Of a DNA stretch of 64,000 bases, positions 60,202-64,000 are shown piece by piece (positions within the stretch are counted from its first letter, which is position 1; each line of letters opens with the position of its first letter). The DNA comes from Pseudorasbora parva (Eukaryota; Chordata; Actinopteri; Cypriniformes; Gobionidae): contig NC_090180.1 in the NCBI RefSeq assembly GCF_024679245.1, forward strand, positions 11,941,507-12,005,506. Direction: 5' to 3'. Under the pieces are notes generated by a model. The model saw nothing but the letters and a program-made list of their open reading frames with translations. It made no database searches and was not told the origin of the DNA. Made by a program: the position numbers and the translations under genes.

Positions 60202-62618
60202 ACTCCTGATATTAGAGTAACAATTACAAAAGTAAAAAAATAAAACATATTTCGTTACCTTTTGGAGCTTGGAAGGGTTCAGTTTGAGCAGATGTTTTAT
60301 ACCATCATCATCTGTCCTCGTCAGAGCTCGTTTACCAGTACATTCAGCATCTGGCTCATATTCGCGATCTCACGCATATTCTCCAAACTCATTTTCAACG
60401 TCTTCAAAAACAATATTTTAATCACTGACAGCTTCTTGACCACATCCATCATGTGACATTGACACTAATATTTAATAGTGTTCAGTACTTGCTCTCTGCA
60501 GTAAATCACTAAGCCATTTCAAGTTTTGCAGATTATAATTATTATTGTTTCGTTTTCTGTCTGTGGTAACTGTAAGTGAAACGTCACTTCATCATTGCAT
60601 ATCAGACATTGCCACCTTGTGGAATAAAGGTGAATTATAGATGAATTTATTATTGTGCAAAAAAGTATACACAATCTTACACACCTCGGATCTTTAGCGG
60701 CCCTATACAATTTTGAGGAAAAACTAGTGGAAACAGGCACTCAATTATAATTTTATCATTTTTTTCTTATTATATTGTTTAAAATGGATTGATTGAGGAA
60801 TACTAAGAATGTTGATGTCTAACTTTAAAAATTGAATGAGGAGGAGGGTAGTGAATGACGTTGCGGGTCGCTAACTGTCACGTCACAGACAAGGGAAAAT
60901 GGTGCAAGGACTCATTTGCAAAAGAAGTGATAATTTATTAACAAAATAAAACATAAATACAAAACAAACACCCACAAGGGGGCAAAACACATAAAAGAAC
61001 ATAAACTAAAACTCAAAACATACCAACAGAAGTCACTGGGGGAACGGAAGACGTATACATGAAACACAAGGATCCCACACAGACTGACAAACACAAGGAG
61101 CTTATAAGGGGAAGAAATCAAGAGGGAACAGGTGGGAGAAATCAACACTAATCAGATAAGAAGGGGGAGGGATCAGACAATGACAGGAGCACATGCTAGA
61201 CATGACAAAACCCACATGTGCACACAAGACAGGACAGGCATGTGACACTAACGTCCCAAGGTATGCATTTAAGGGTTACTTCCTCACTAAATCTGACTTT
61301 GAATTAAACGGAGTGAATGATTCGATGACTTGCTCTTCAATACAGTGACTTCATCTGCAATTGTATACTCTCTTGAGTAGGTAATTATTTTGAACAATTT
61401 TGTGCAACCGCTAAAAAAAGTATGTGGTATGTAATATGAATGTGAGTAGATTTAATGTTATCTGGACGTACTTCATTCAGCATGTCATTATCATGTTATG
61501 TTGCTCTACTGCCATGTACAAATCCTCTCCTATGGCCTCATTTGATAGTTCATAGGGTGTAAAGCGTTCGCGGTGGGGGTGTGTTGTGCTGACAGGGCCC
61601 TCCTCCTACCTACAGGGTCTACCGAGGCTATGCGTAATCCGTCCTTGGAATTTTGAGATGCAGGCAGTTCACTTGTTTTGTTTTTTGAATGAATCACTTT
61701 AGTGAATGACTTATTAACTCACTTGTGAAGACTTGTCACCATCTAATGGTGTATCAATGTAACTTGCAGTAAGAATTGTTGTGTAATTGAGTATTTAAGT
61801 TTGTTTTCTTTACAAAAAAAATGGTGAAACAGTGCTGAAACTTCTACTATAATGTCATTAGTAACAGTACAATTGGACAACAATGTTCAGTACATCCCCC
61901 CCAAAAAATGACTTAAAGGTGTCATTTATAAAGCATAAGAACACATATACATGGTCAACATCCAAAAGACAATGACAACACAAAACTCTCCTCCATCCTC
62001 TCAGACAGGCCCAGGGTCATTTTTATATTTCAGCCCTGCTCTACAGTTTAGAAAATGGTAAGGGCAGGGCAAACAGCACAGAAAATTAATGCCTCCATTC
62101 GTTTAGTTCGACGCAGGGTTCCGGGAATGAGAACGGCCTGAGATGTCCTCAGCTGAAACCATTCCTTGCCTTATGCTGCAGTCTAGCAGAGCATTGCCTG
62201 TAGTGTCTCATTGAAAGACTCATTTTGGCCTGATAATGGATGAATTTCCTCCAGGACATGGACTCGCATGTTTCCTCCCTCCCGAAAGAGCACAGAGCCT
62301 TTTTACTTCGGGCAACAAGTCATGCGAGCATCTTTGCCCTTTCGAGACTTACATAAATCATAATTTACAGCCTGAGAAAAGCCATGCATGTGTATGTGTG
62401 TTACAAAAAGCCTTTCAGAGATGCAAAACTTCCCTCTTTTCTCTCTTTCCTTTTGCTTTTCCTTATGGGTGCTCTTGCATTAGGTTTTGTGTGTGGTGAA
62501 AAAATTCAAAGGGAAGCCCTTACTGGATGAGATACCGCCAGAGGAGAGTGTGTCCAGTGGTCCCATGATAACTCAGCCCAGGATGGAGAACACCATGGAG
62601 AAATACATAGCGTCCCAG
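25621..62618 (+). CDS. plppr5: plppr5 gene, coding exons 1-5 (last exon not found)
   Basis: Gene-level entry. Five exons (204, 133, 251, 177, 135 bp) join in frame to 300 codons of phospholipid phosphatase-related protein 5 (PRG-5/LPPR5). This is a six-span plasma-membrane protein that promotes filopodia and neurite outgrowth in mammals. Residues aligned to the lipid phosphatase motifs are all substituted where they matter: C1 Lys and Arg are Q130 and T137; C2 SGH is S182-K183-E184; C3 Ser and His are N229 and N236, with R230 and D240 kept. It therefore cannot use the family's His-phosphoenzyme mechanism. The human protein ends with about ten more residues after the equivalent of exon 5; that exon was not found. 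Human PLPPR5 also has an N-terminal extension absent here. Confidence 0.93.
26050..26350 (+). mobile_element. Fragment of the repeat family also at 46854-48496
   Basis: Shares TTTGGGGTCAG, the CCAAAAAAATATTAAGCAG-type block and ATTAGAATGATTTCTGA with 46870-47100. It has no visible right terminus and is an old, partial copy. Confidence 0.65.
27293..27373 (+). pseudogene. THAP-domain N-terminal remnant of a transposase
   Basis: A 26-codon frame starting [20 protein letters not shown], then a stop at 27371-27373. The M-P-x-x-C-x4-C spacing resembles the start of C2CH THAP zinc fingers found in P-element and Kolobok transposases. The rest of the domain (later Cys and His) is not readable. It lies in the 26676-29203 element, so it is probably transposase debris rather than a host gene. 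Confidence 0.5.
28933..28951 (+). repeat. Poly-C tract, 19 bases
   Basis: An uninterrupted C run within the 26676-29203 element. Confidence 0.95.
29305..30512 (-). mobile_element. 1.2-kb DNA element with AGGGGGGG ends
   Basis: The left end AGGGGGGGTGAAACACTCAG and the right end ATTTCACCCCCCCT are complementary at the tips. TTAA follows the right end at 30513-30516; the left flank is not TTAA. An internally deleted relative lies at about 7830-8045. The interior has GC-rich promoter-like sequence and several open frames (such as 142 residues on minus at 29962-30390), but I see no conserved transposase motif. Confidence 0.7.
30534..30730. promoter_or_regulatory. Candidate conserved non-coding block in plppr5 intron 1
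   Basis: Apparently unique sequence with AGGATCAATTAAAGAGCACC and several AATTA-type words, between repeats. Proposed only from its non-repetitive look. Comparison with another fish would decide. Confidence 0.25.
31911..32423 (+). mobile_element. AGCCT-family MITE, copy 1
   Basis: Ends AGCCTAGAAATCTAGACGC and the complement-type CTGGCTTGTCAGGCT form short inverted repeats. By eye it is nearly colinear with 54360-54876 over its whole 513 bp. The 86-residue frame at 32071-32331 recurs, shifted and altered, in the other copy. It is part of the element, not a host gene. Confidence 0.82.
32668..33910 (-). mobile_element. TTAA-flanked 1.24-kb element, copy 1
   Basis: Ends AGCTACACTGTGTGATATTT and AAAAAGTTACACAGTGTAGCT are complementary at the tips, with perfect TTAA on both sides (32664-32667, 33911-33914). 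It is the inverted, nearly colinear partner of 56209-57448. Inside, about 33455-33585 has CCCGACCCGGGTCGAATTCG and GTGTGAAAGGGGCTT, probably an older nested insertion. It carries the 131-codon frame at 33369-33764 (minus). Confidence 0.9.
33369..33764 (-). pseudogene. Element-borne frame, 131 codons, fossil exon
   Basis: Begins [20 protein letters not shown] and ends [20 protein letters not shown] plus a final Lys. The same frame occurs in the second element copy at 56351-56773, so it is an inherited part of the element. The basic [11 protein letters not shown].. tail looks like the start of a real exon. Downstream the reading continues, in a shifted frame, with FKKN and FLLDR-like words before a CAG|GTAATA donor. 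I do not recognise a function. The middle part comes from an older GC-rich nested insertion. Confidence 0.45.
34148..35153 (-). repeat. 3' LTR (in element orientation)
   Basis: 1,006 bp, TGTAAG..CTTACA. Contains AATAAA on the minus strand near 34433. I saw no base difference from the other LTR when reading both through. Confidence 0.87.
35154..39962 (-). other. Interior of the LTR retroelement, no coding capacity seen
   Basis: Frames are short on both strands; the longest real-looking ones are about 70 codons. It contains a 190-bp GT tract (36048-36238). An imperfect duplication has GGAGCTCTAAAACATCAGCC (38051) matched by GGAACTCTAAAATCTCAGTC (38515), both ending in CCGTTACTAACCTGA-like text about 80 bp later. 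A second pair is CACAAACTTATCAGTCTTGG (37574) and CACAAACTCGTCAGTCTTGG (37669). Confidence 0.7.
36048..36238 (+). repeat. (GT)n microsatellite, about 95 units
   Basis: Nearly pure GT with single AT and GC interruptions. It is a potential Z-DNA former. Poly-Cys/Val frames across it are artefacts. Confidence 0.98.
39963..40968 (-). repeat. 5' LTR (in element orientation)
   Basis: Same length and boundaries as 34148-35153. On the minus strand it would supply promoter and leader. TGG follows three bases after its inner edge. Confidence 0.87.
41262..41538 (-). mobile_element. tRNA-derived SINE
   Basis: On the minus strand the head reads GGGCGGCAGTGGTTCAGTGG (A-box region), and about 40 bases later GGTGGTTCGATCCCCGG (B box GGTTCGATCCC), the internal RNA polymerase III promoter of tRNAs. 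The tail contains GTAAAGCGCTTGG and AGCGCTATAAAAATGCAGTC, then ends near CCATTAC. TAATGG occurs at both edges (41261-41266 and 41539-41544), a possible short target duplication. Confidence 0.85.
41860..42170. promoter_or_regulatory. Candidate conserved non-coding block in plppr5 intron 1
   Basis: Non-repetitive in appearance, with clustered ATTAATTAAAG, CATTAATGGGCCAG and TTAATTGACTGATC words suggestive of homeodomain sites. This is composition-based only. Confidence 0.25.
42890..43440. repeat. Diverged interspersed repeat (inverted relative of 9270-9830)
   Basis: Block-wise similarity to the complement of 9270-9830; see that entry. Ends are not defined. Confidence 0.5.
44752..44884 (+). CDS. 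plppr5: plppr5 exon 2
   Basis: Encodes residues 69-112 plus one base: [20 protein letters not shown] (rest of second span, then cytoplasmic loop), [24 protein letters not shown]. The [12 protein letters not shown] stretch is a PLPPR1/PLPPR5 signature. Acceptor CTGCAG|ATT, donor CTTG|GTATGT. It has a GETAVF-equivalent segment reading TESVLF, so the Gly-Glu seen in relatives is partly replaced here. Confidence 0.95.
45558..46238. mobile_element. TTAA-flanked element, complete copy
   Basis: Ends AGGTGCACTATGCAGC and CTACATAGTGCACCT are near-complementary, flanked by TTAA (45554-45557, 46239-46242). It is 681 bp, non-coding, and homologous to the truncated copy at 2146-2672. Inside are GC-rich stretches and the palindrome-like GTTATTAACGTTAC. 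Confidence 0.87.
46854..48496 (+). mobile_element. DNA element with CTTCTGTTCAAAAGTTTGGGG end, split by insertion
   Basis: The left end TTCAAAAGTTTGGGGTCAG is matched by complement TGACCCCAAACTTTCAAA-type sequence at the right (48478-48496). Together they are the two ends of a short AT-rich element common in fish. The 1.24-kb element at 47167-48406 is inserted within it, because the sequence on both sides reads on as one element. Confidence 0.78.
47167..48406. mobile_element. TTAA-flanked 1.24-kb element
   Basis: Inverted ends CCACTTCAGCTCTGCA and TGCAGAGCTGAAGTGG are perfect complements, flanked by TTAA (47163-47166, 48407-48410). AT-rich interior with no long frame. The perfect ends and target sites suggest a comparatively recent insertion. 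Confidence 0.92.
48555..48805 (+). CDS. plppr5: plppr5 exon 3
   Basis: Two bases complete Gly113, then residues 114-196: [20 protein letters not shown] (third span), [19 protein letters not shown] (loop with one NYT sequon), [20 protein letters not shown], then [12 protein letters not shown] (fourth span). The C1-equivalent Lys/Arg are Q130 and T137. The C2 motif PSGH reads P181-S182-K183-E184, so the catalytic-region His is Glu. In plppr4 the matching region is interrupted by an intron right before the SFPS block; here it is one exon. Donor GCT|GTGAGT. Confidence 0.96.
48892..49190 (+). mobile_element. Left part of a fish DNA element
   Basis: Starts at TTAAGGGGACATATTATGCC and continues with CCAGAATGTGTCTGTGAAG and TTTATTATAATCAAATTTGCCCC, which I associate with an abundant cyprinid repeat. 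The right end is not found. Confidence 0.5.
49197..49860. mobile_element. Inverted second copy of the 22517-23236 element
   Basis: It begins CGTCCCAATTCGCCTACTTA, matching the complement of the right end of 22517-23236, and runs through the same landmarks in reverse order (CATAACCGTTTAAATGCC, TTGATCTGCCATTTG, CAATGGGTTGTGGGCAATAT). Its far end is lost after GACCGGAAATAGTAAACCAT. A local triplication of GGTTAGATAA (49630-49665) is copy-specific. Confidence 0.8.
49882..50010. repeat. 35-bp arm inverted repeat enclosing a THAP-like start
   Basis: Left arm 49882-49916 and right arm 49976-50010 are complementary with two mismatches (TTGCGTGATGCTGCCTCCTT against AAGGAGGCTGCTTCACGCAA). The loop holds the frame at 49940. 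Confidence 0.85.
49940..50038 (+). pseudogene. THAP-like N-terminal fragment
   Basis: A 32-codon frame beginning [20 protein letters not shown] and stopping at 50036-50038. The Met-(few residues)-C-x4-C spacing is that of THAP zinc-finger starts (C5/C10 or C6/C10 here). No downstream C..H pair is readable. The last codons run into the small MITE at 50014-50132, which would have disrupted the frame. Confidence 0.45.
50014..50132. mobile_element. 119-bp MITE with TGCGTCTCAATCAGCTC ends
   Basis: Perfect 17-bp inverted ends TGCGTCTCAATCAGCTC / GAGCTGATTGAGACGCA. Short and non-coding. Confidence 0.8.
51373..51500 (+). repeat. (CACT)n tetranucleotide microsatellite
   Basis: About 30 units, nearly perfect after the first few. 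Confidence 0.97.
52825..53034 (+). repeat. 26-bp minisatellite
   Basis: About seven units of AGAGCAGACTCCGCAGACCA plus ATGTTC, with C/T variation (CTCCGC or CTCTGC) and shortened units at both ends. Because 26 is not a multiple of three and the unit lacks stops, all three plus frames stay open. The array lies in a larger repeat that begins near 52610 (GACTGGGTAAACCCAGCCTG). Confidence 0.95.
53689..53865 (+). CDS. plppr5: plppr5 exon 4
   Basis: Residues 197-255, phase 0 at both ends: [40 protein letters not shown] (fifth span, C3 region), [19 protein letters not shown] (sixth span). Aligned to the C3 consensus S-R-x5-H-x3-D, this reads N229-R230-VVEYR-N236-HWS-D240, so the nucleophilic His position is Asn. 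Human PLPPR5 has the same [11 protein letters not shown], so the loss is ancestral. Acceptor CTCTCAG|ATG, donor ATG|GTGAGG. Confidence 0.97.
54360..54876 (+). mobile_element. AGCCT-family MITE, copy 2
   Basis: Begins AGCCTAAAAATCTGGAAGC and ends CTGGCTTGTCAGGCT. Colinear with 31911-32423 in the same orientation, including GTGTTCGGAGTTTTGCCGAC and CACTTCACGTTGCTCTGGTT. Non-coding for the host. Confidence 0.82.
56209..57448 (+). mobile_element. TTAA-flanked 1.24-kb element, copy 2
   Basis: Ends AGCTACACTGTGTAACTTTT and ATATCACACAGTGTAGCT, with TTAA at 56205-56208 and 57449-57452. Opposite orientation to copy 1 (32668-33910) and nearly the same length (1,240 against 1,243 bp). Confidence 0.9.
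56351..56773 (+). pseudogene. Element-borne frame, 140 codons
   Basis: Begins [20 protein letters not shown]; ends [14 protein letters not shown] then TAA. Same frame as at 33369-33764 but nine codons longer. After the stop, FKKN..FLLDR-like coding and a CAG|GTAATA donor follow in a shifted frame. This suggests a once-real exon whose frame was broken before the element multiplied, since copy 1 has the same break. Function is not recognised. Confidence 0.45.
58493..60123 (+). mobile_element. Near-complete Tc1/mariner transposon
   Basis: A 1,631-bp element flanked by TA (58491-58492, 60124-60125), inserted in a TA microsatellite. The inverted repeats are long, about 220 bp each, and carry an inner and an outer copy of the GTTCAAAATAATAGCAGT-type motif (near 58499 and 58696, and mirrored at right). 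This is the IR/DR layout of fish Tc1 elements. It encodes one transposase with a single visible lesion. Confidence 0.95.
58830..59827 (+). pseudogene. Tc1-like transposase with one frameshift
   Basis: Starts [20 protein letters not shown], a paired-like helix-turn-helix. An AT-hook-like RRGRKRK follows at about residues 51-57. DDE residues: D144 (WTDESK), D235 (FQQDND), then NPIENLW with E at 59639-59641. The first frame runs to 59696, but homology moves to the frame ending TTKY at 59827. The distance from the second D codon to the E codon is 107 nt, where DD34E needs 105. The lesion therefore behaves as a two-base gain between about 59555 and 59600 (near AAACGGGAACC). Apart from this, the whole length looks intact. 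Confidence 0.93.
60124..60196 (+). repeat. (TA)n microsatellite
   Basis: About 36 TA units directly abutting the right end of the Tc1 element. A shorter TA tract abuts the left end, so the transposon probably landed in one TA array. Confidence 0.97.
60876..61247 (-). mobile_element. Solo LTR (372 bp)
   Basis: Begins TGTCACGTCACAGAC and ends GCATGTGACA, flanked by a perfect 5-bp duplication CTAAC (60871-60875, 61248-61252). On the minus strand it has CCTTATAAGC (TATA-like) and downstream TTAATAAATT (polyadenylation signal), so transcription would run minus. No internal region remains: it is a product of recombination between two LTRs. Gypsy-like by general look, not proven. Confidence 0.9.
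62000..62240. promoter_or_regulatory. Candidate conserved non-coding block near plppr5 exon 5
   Basis: Non-repetitive, balanced-composition sequence (AGGCCCAGGGTCATTTT, AACAGCACAGAAAATTAATG) 250-480 bp before exon 5. Suggested from context only. Confidence 0.2.
62484..62618 (+). CDS. plppr5: plppr5 exon 5
   Basis: Residues 256-300, phase 0: [10 protein letters not shown] (end of sixth span and juxtamembrane basic stretch), then the cytoplasmic tail [34 protein letters not shown]. The human tail has the matching MISIPRVESPLEK pattern, so P-M-I-x-x-P-R-x-E is the anchor. Acceptor GCATTAG|GTT, donor CAG|GTATTC. Read-through of the donor would add a short unrelated tail before a stop. Confidence 0.93.
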
Positions 62619-62632
62619 GTATTCAACCTTAA

Positions 62633-62945
62633 AGGGATAGTTCACTTTGAAATTACATTTTGATATGTTTTAGCTTACCTCATGGGCATCCGAGATGTAG
62701 GAGTATTTGTTTCCCCAGTAGTTTCAATTTTGATCATTTTAGGTCAAACCGTTCTTGTCTGTGCCTCACATAATGCAGGTCTATGGTCACCACCTAGACC
62801 TGCATTATGTGAGGCACAGACAAGAACGGTTTGACCTAAAATGATCAAAATTGAAACTACTGGGGAAACAAATACTCCTACATCTCGGATGCCCCTGAGG
62901 TAAGCTAAAACATATTAACATTTAATTTCAAAGTGAACTATCCCT
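62633..62945. mobile_element. Long foldback MITE
   Basis: A 313-bp near-perfect inverted repeat. Arms are about 150 bp each around an 11-base loop (62784-62794); the inner 55 bp or so pair perfectly. The left end is AGGGATAGTTCACTTTGAAA and the right end TTTCAAAGTGAACTATCCCT. TTAA precedes the left end (62629-62632); the right flank CTAC is not intact. The ends resemble those of the 13682-16740 element. Confidence 0.93.
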
Positions 62946-63028
62946 CTACGCCTTCATGTGCACTAGAAGAATTAATCAAATTCAGTCATTAATGAAATGC
63001 TTTATTGTAGTATGTGGCCATTAGTGCG

Positions 63029-63059
<31 letters not shown>

Positions 63060-64000
63060 TGTATAGCTATCGTTATAGTTATATTGTTATAGTTTCACTT
63101 GGTGTGAAATGTCCTTTACTCTAATGTAGATGAGCTTCTTACAAAGGTCATTCATCCACACTTTAAAGATTTTCAAAACAAGATGTCAGCCTTATGTGGG
63201 TCATCTTATGAGTTTCCCTGCGGCAGTTTTCAGCATAATATTTTTAACTGTTTGGTCATGAATATAAAACCTTAAACGGTGTTATACACAATATTTAGTA
63301 ATGGGGATATCACAAAGATCATAGATGAAATCACAAGGAATACAGCTGTTTGATAAACAGAACTTTCATTTTAGCTTCTTCTTTGAGGACTACGTCCTCT
63401 TCAGTTCCTTCAAGAATAATAAAATACTTCTGGTGACAGCCATCACATTGAGCAGCCTTTGGACACTGAATATTTTGTTCTGAATGTTAAATGTTCCTCC
63501 CTAGTAAATCCCATTATTTCTTTTCAGTATGTTCATTCAGCTCCTTTGCTGCAGGCCAGAATTTCTTGTTTCTGTGTCACAAGAGATCAGAGTTAGTCAG
63601 TGGCTTTATCTTCCAGTCTCAGAAAAAATAGGCACATGCAGCTGAATATATCATTTATACATCTTGCTTTTGAACCGAAACAATGAATTAGATATGCACA
63701 CCTTTCTGCTGTTGATTTTCCAGGTTGCACAAACCAGTCTTTTAAATTTAAAATGTTTTCCACCTCAGAGAGCTAATTATAAAATCACAGATCAGTTGTC
63801 CACAAATCAGATATACACTGCTGCTGATTATTTCAGTATTCAACAGCATTGTTCAGCAGGACTGCCATACAATATTCAACAGATAGCCGGCCCCCATGAG
63901 TTCATGAACCCACAGTTCGGTAGCACATACATTGCCTTTGAAATCCATTATTCATCACAATCAACAGAAGTCCCGCCCATCTTTGATTAATAGTTCAATA
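62946..64000 (+). other. plppr5 intron 5 or downstream region
   Basis: A poly-T run at 63031-63054, then AT-rich sequence. I looked for the short conserved last coding exon (human tail about ten residues) and did not find it. An acceptor-like TTGATTTTCCAG at 63711-63722 opens an 88-codon frame in the right phase to 63990, discussed as a finding. Confidence 0.5.
63031..63054 (+). repeat. Poly-T tract
   Basis: 24 consecutive T. It may be an old retroposon tail on the minus strand, but no body is recognisable. Confidence 0.9.

Larger units (their letters stand above)
53866..62483 (+). other. plppr5 intron 4 (8.6 kb)
   Basis: Contains an AGCCT-family MITE (54360-54876), a C-rich tract (55997-56013), nested TTAA elements (56149-58170), a Tc1 element (58493-60123), a TA microsatellite and a solo LTR (60876-61247). 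54880-55990, 61260-61920 and 62000-62480 show no gene. Confidence 0.75.

Overview
This is vertebrate nuclear DNA. It is AT-rich, contains spliced genes with long introns, and is packed with cut-and-paste DNA transposons: two Tc1/mariner elements, hAT, Harbinger-like elements and many TTAA-flanked short elements. This repeat spectrum, plus several repeat families I recognise from cyprinid fish, points to a teleost, most likely a cypriniform. The species cannot be fixed from the sequence alone.

Two genes are present, arranged head to head. On the minus strand, the first four coding exons of plppr4 (phospholipid phosphatase related 4, also called PRG-1/LPPR4) lie at 18304-18227, 11864-11679, 1406-1277 and 716-521. 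The rest of the gene runs off the left edge. On the plus strand, five coding exons of plppr5 lie at 25621-25824, 44752-44884, 48555-48805, 53689-53865 and 62484-62618; the last coding exon is not identified and is probably beyond the right edge. The start codons are about 7.3 kb apart. The human PLPPR4 and PLPPR5 genes are also divergent neighbours, so this is conserved synteny. Both products are six-span membrane proteins of the lipid phosphate phosphatase fold. The sequence shows that the catalytic residues seen here are substituted, as expected for this neuronal, non-enzymatic PLPPR subgroup. Teleosts may carry a and b copies; which pair this is cannot be decided here.

Almost everything else is intronic or intergenic DNA built from mobile elements. 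The region at 1-18.3 kb (plppr4) holds a broken Tc1 element with a Harbinger-like insertion (3760-5838), a Harbinger-like element (9944-10557), and a four-level nest of elements (13682-16740). The region at 18.3-25.6 kb (intergenic) holds a degenerate tandem array, an hAT element with a perfect 8-bp target duplication (20771-21590), and a 28-G tract. Intron 1 of plppr5 (25.8-44.8 kb) holds several TTAA elements and a non-coding LTR retroelement with equal-length, apparently identical 1,006-bp LTRs (34148-40968), nested in a small Tc1 remnant. Introns 2-4 hold further TTAA elements, a 26-bp minisatellite, a nearly complete Tc1 element (58493-60123) and a solo LTR (60876-61247). A long near-perfect foldback (62633-62945) sits 14 bp after plppr5 exon 5.

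I found no RNA genes, no CRISPR arrays and no prokaryote-type system. The most interesting material is the layered transposon architecture, the paired repeat copies that bracket plppr5 exons 2-4, the young non-autonomous LTR element, and a cluster of short upstream reading frames before plppr5.
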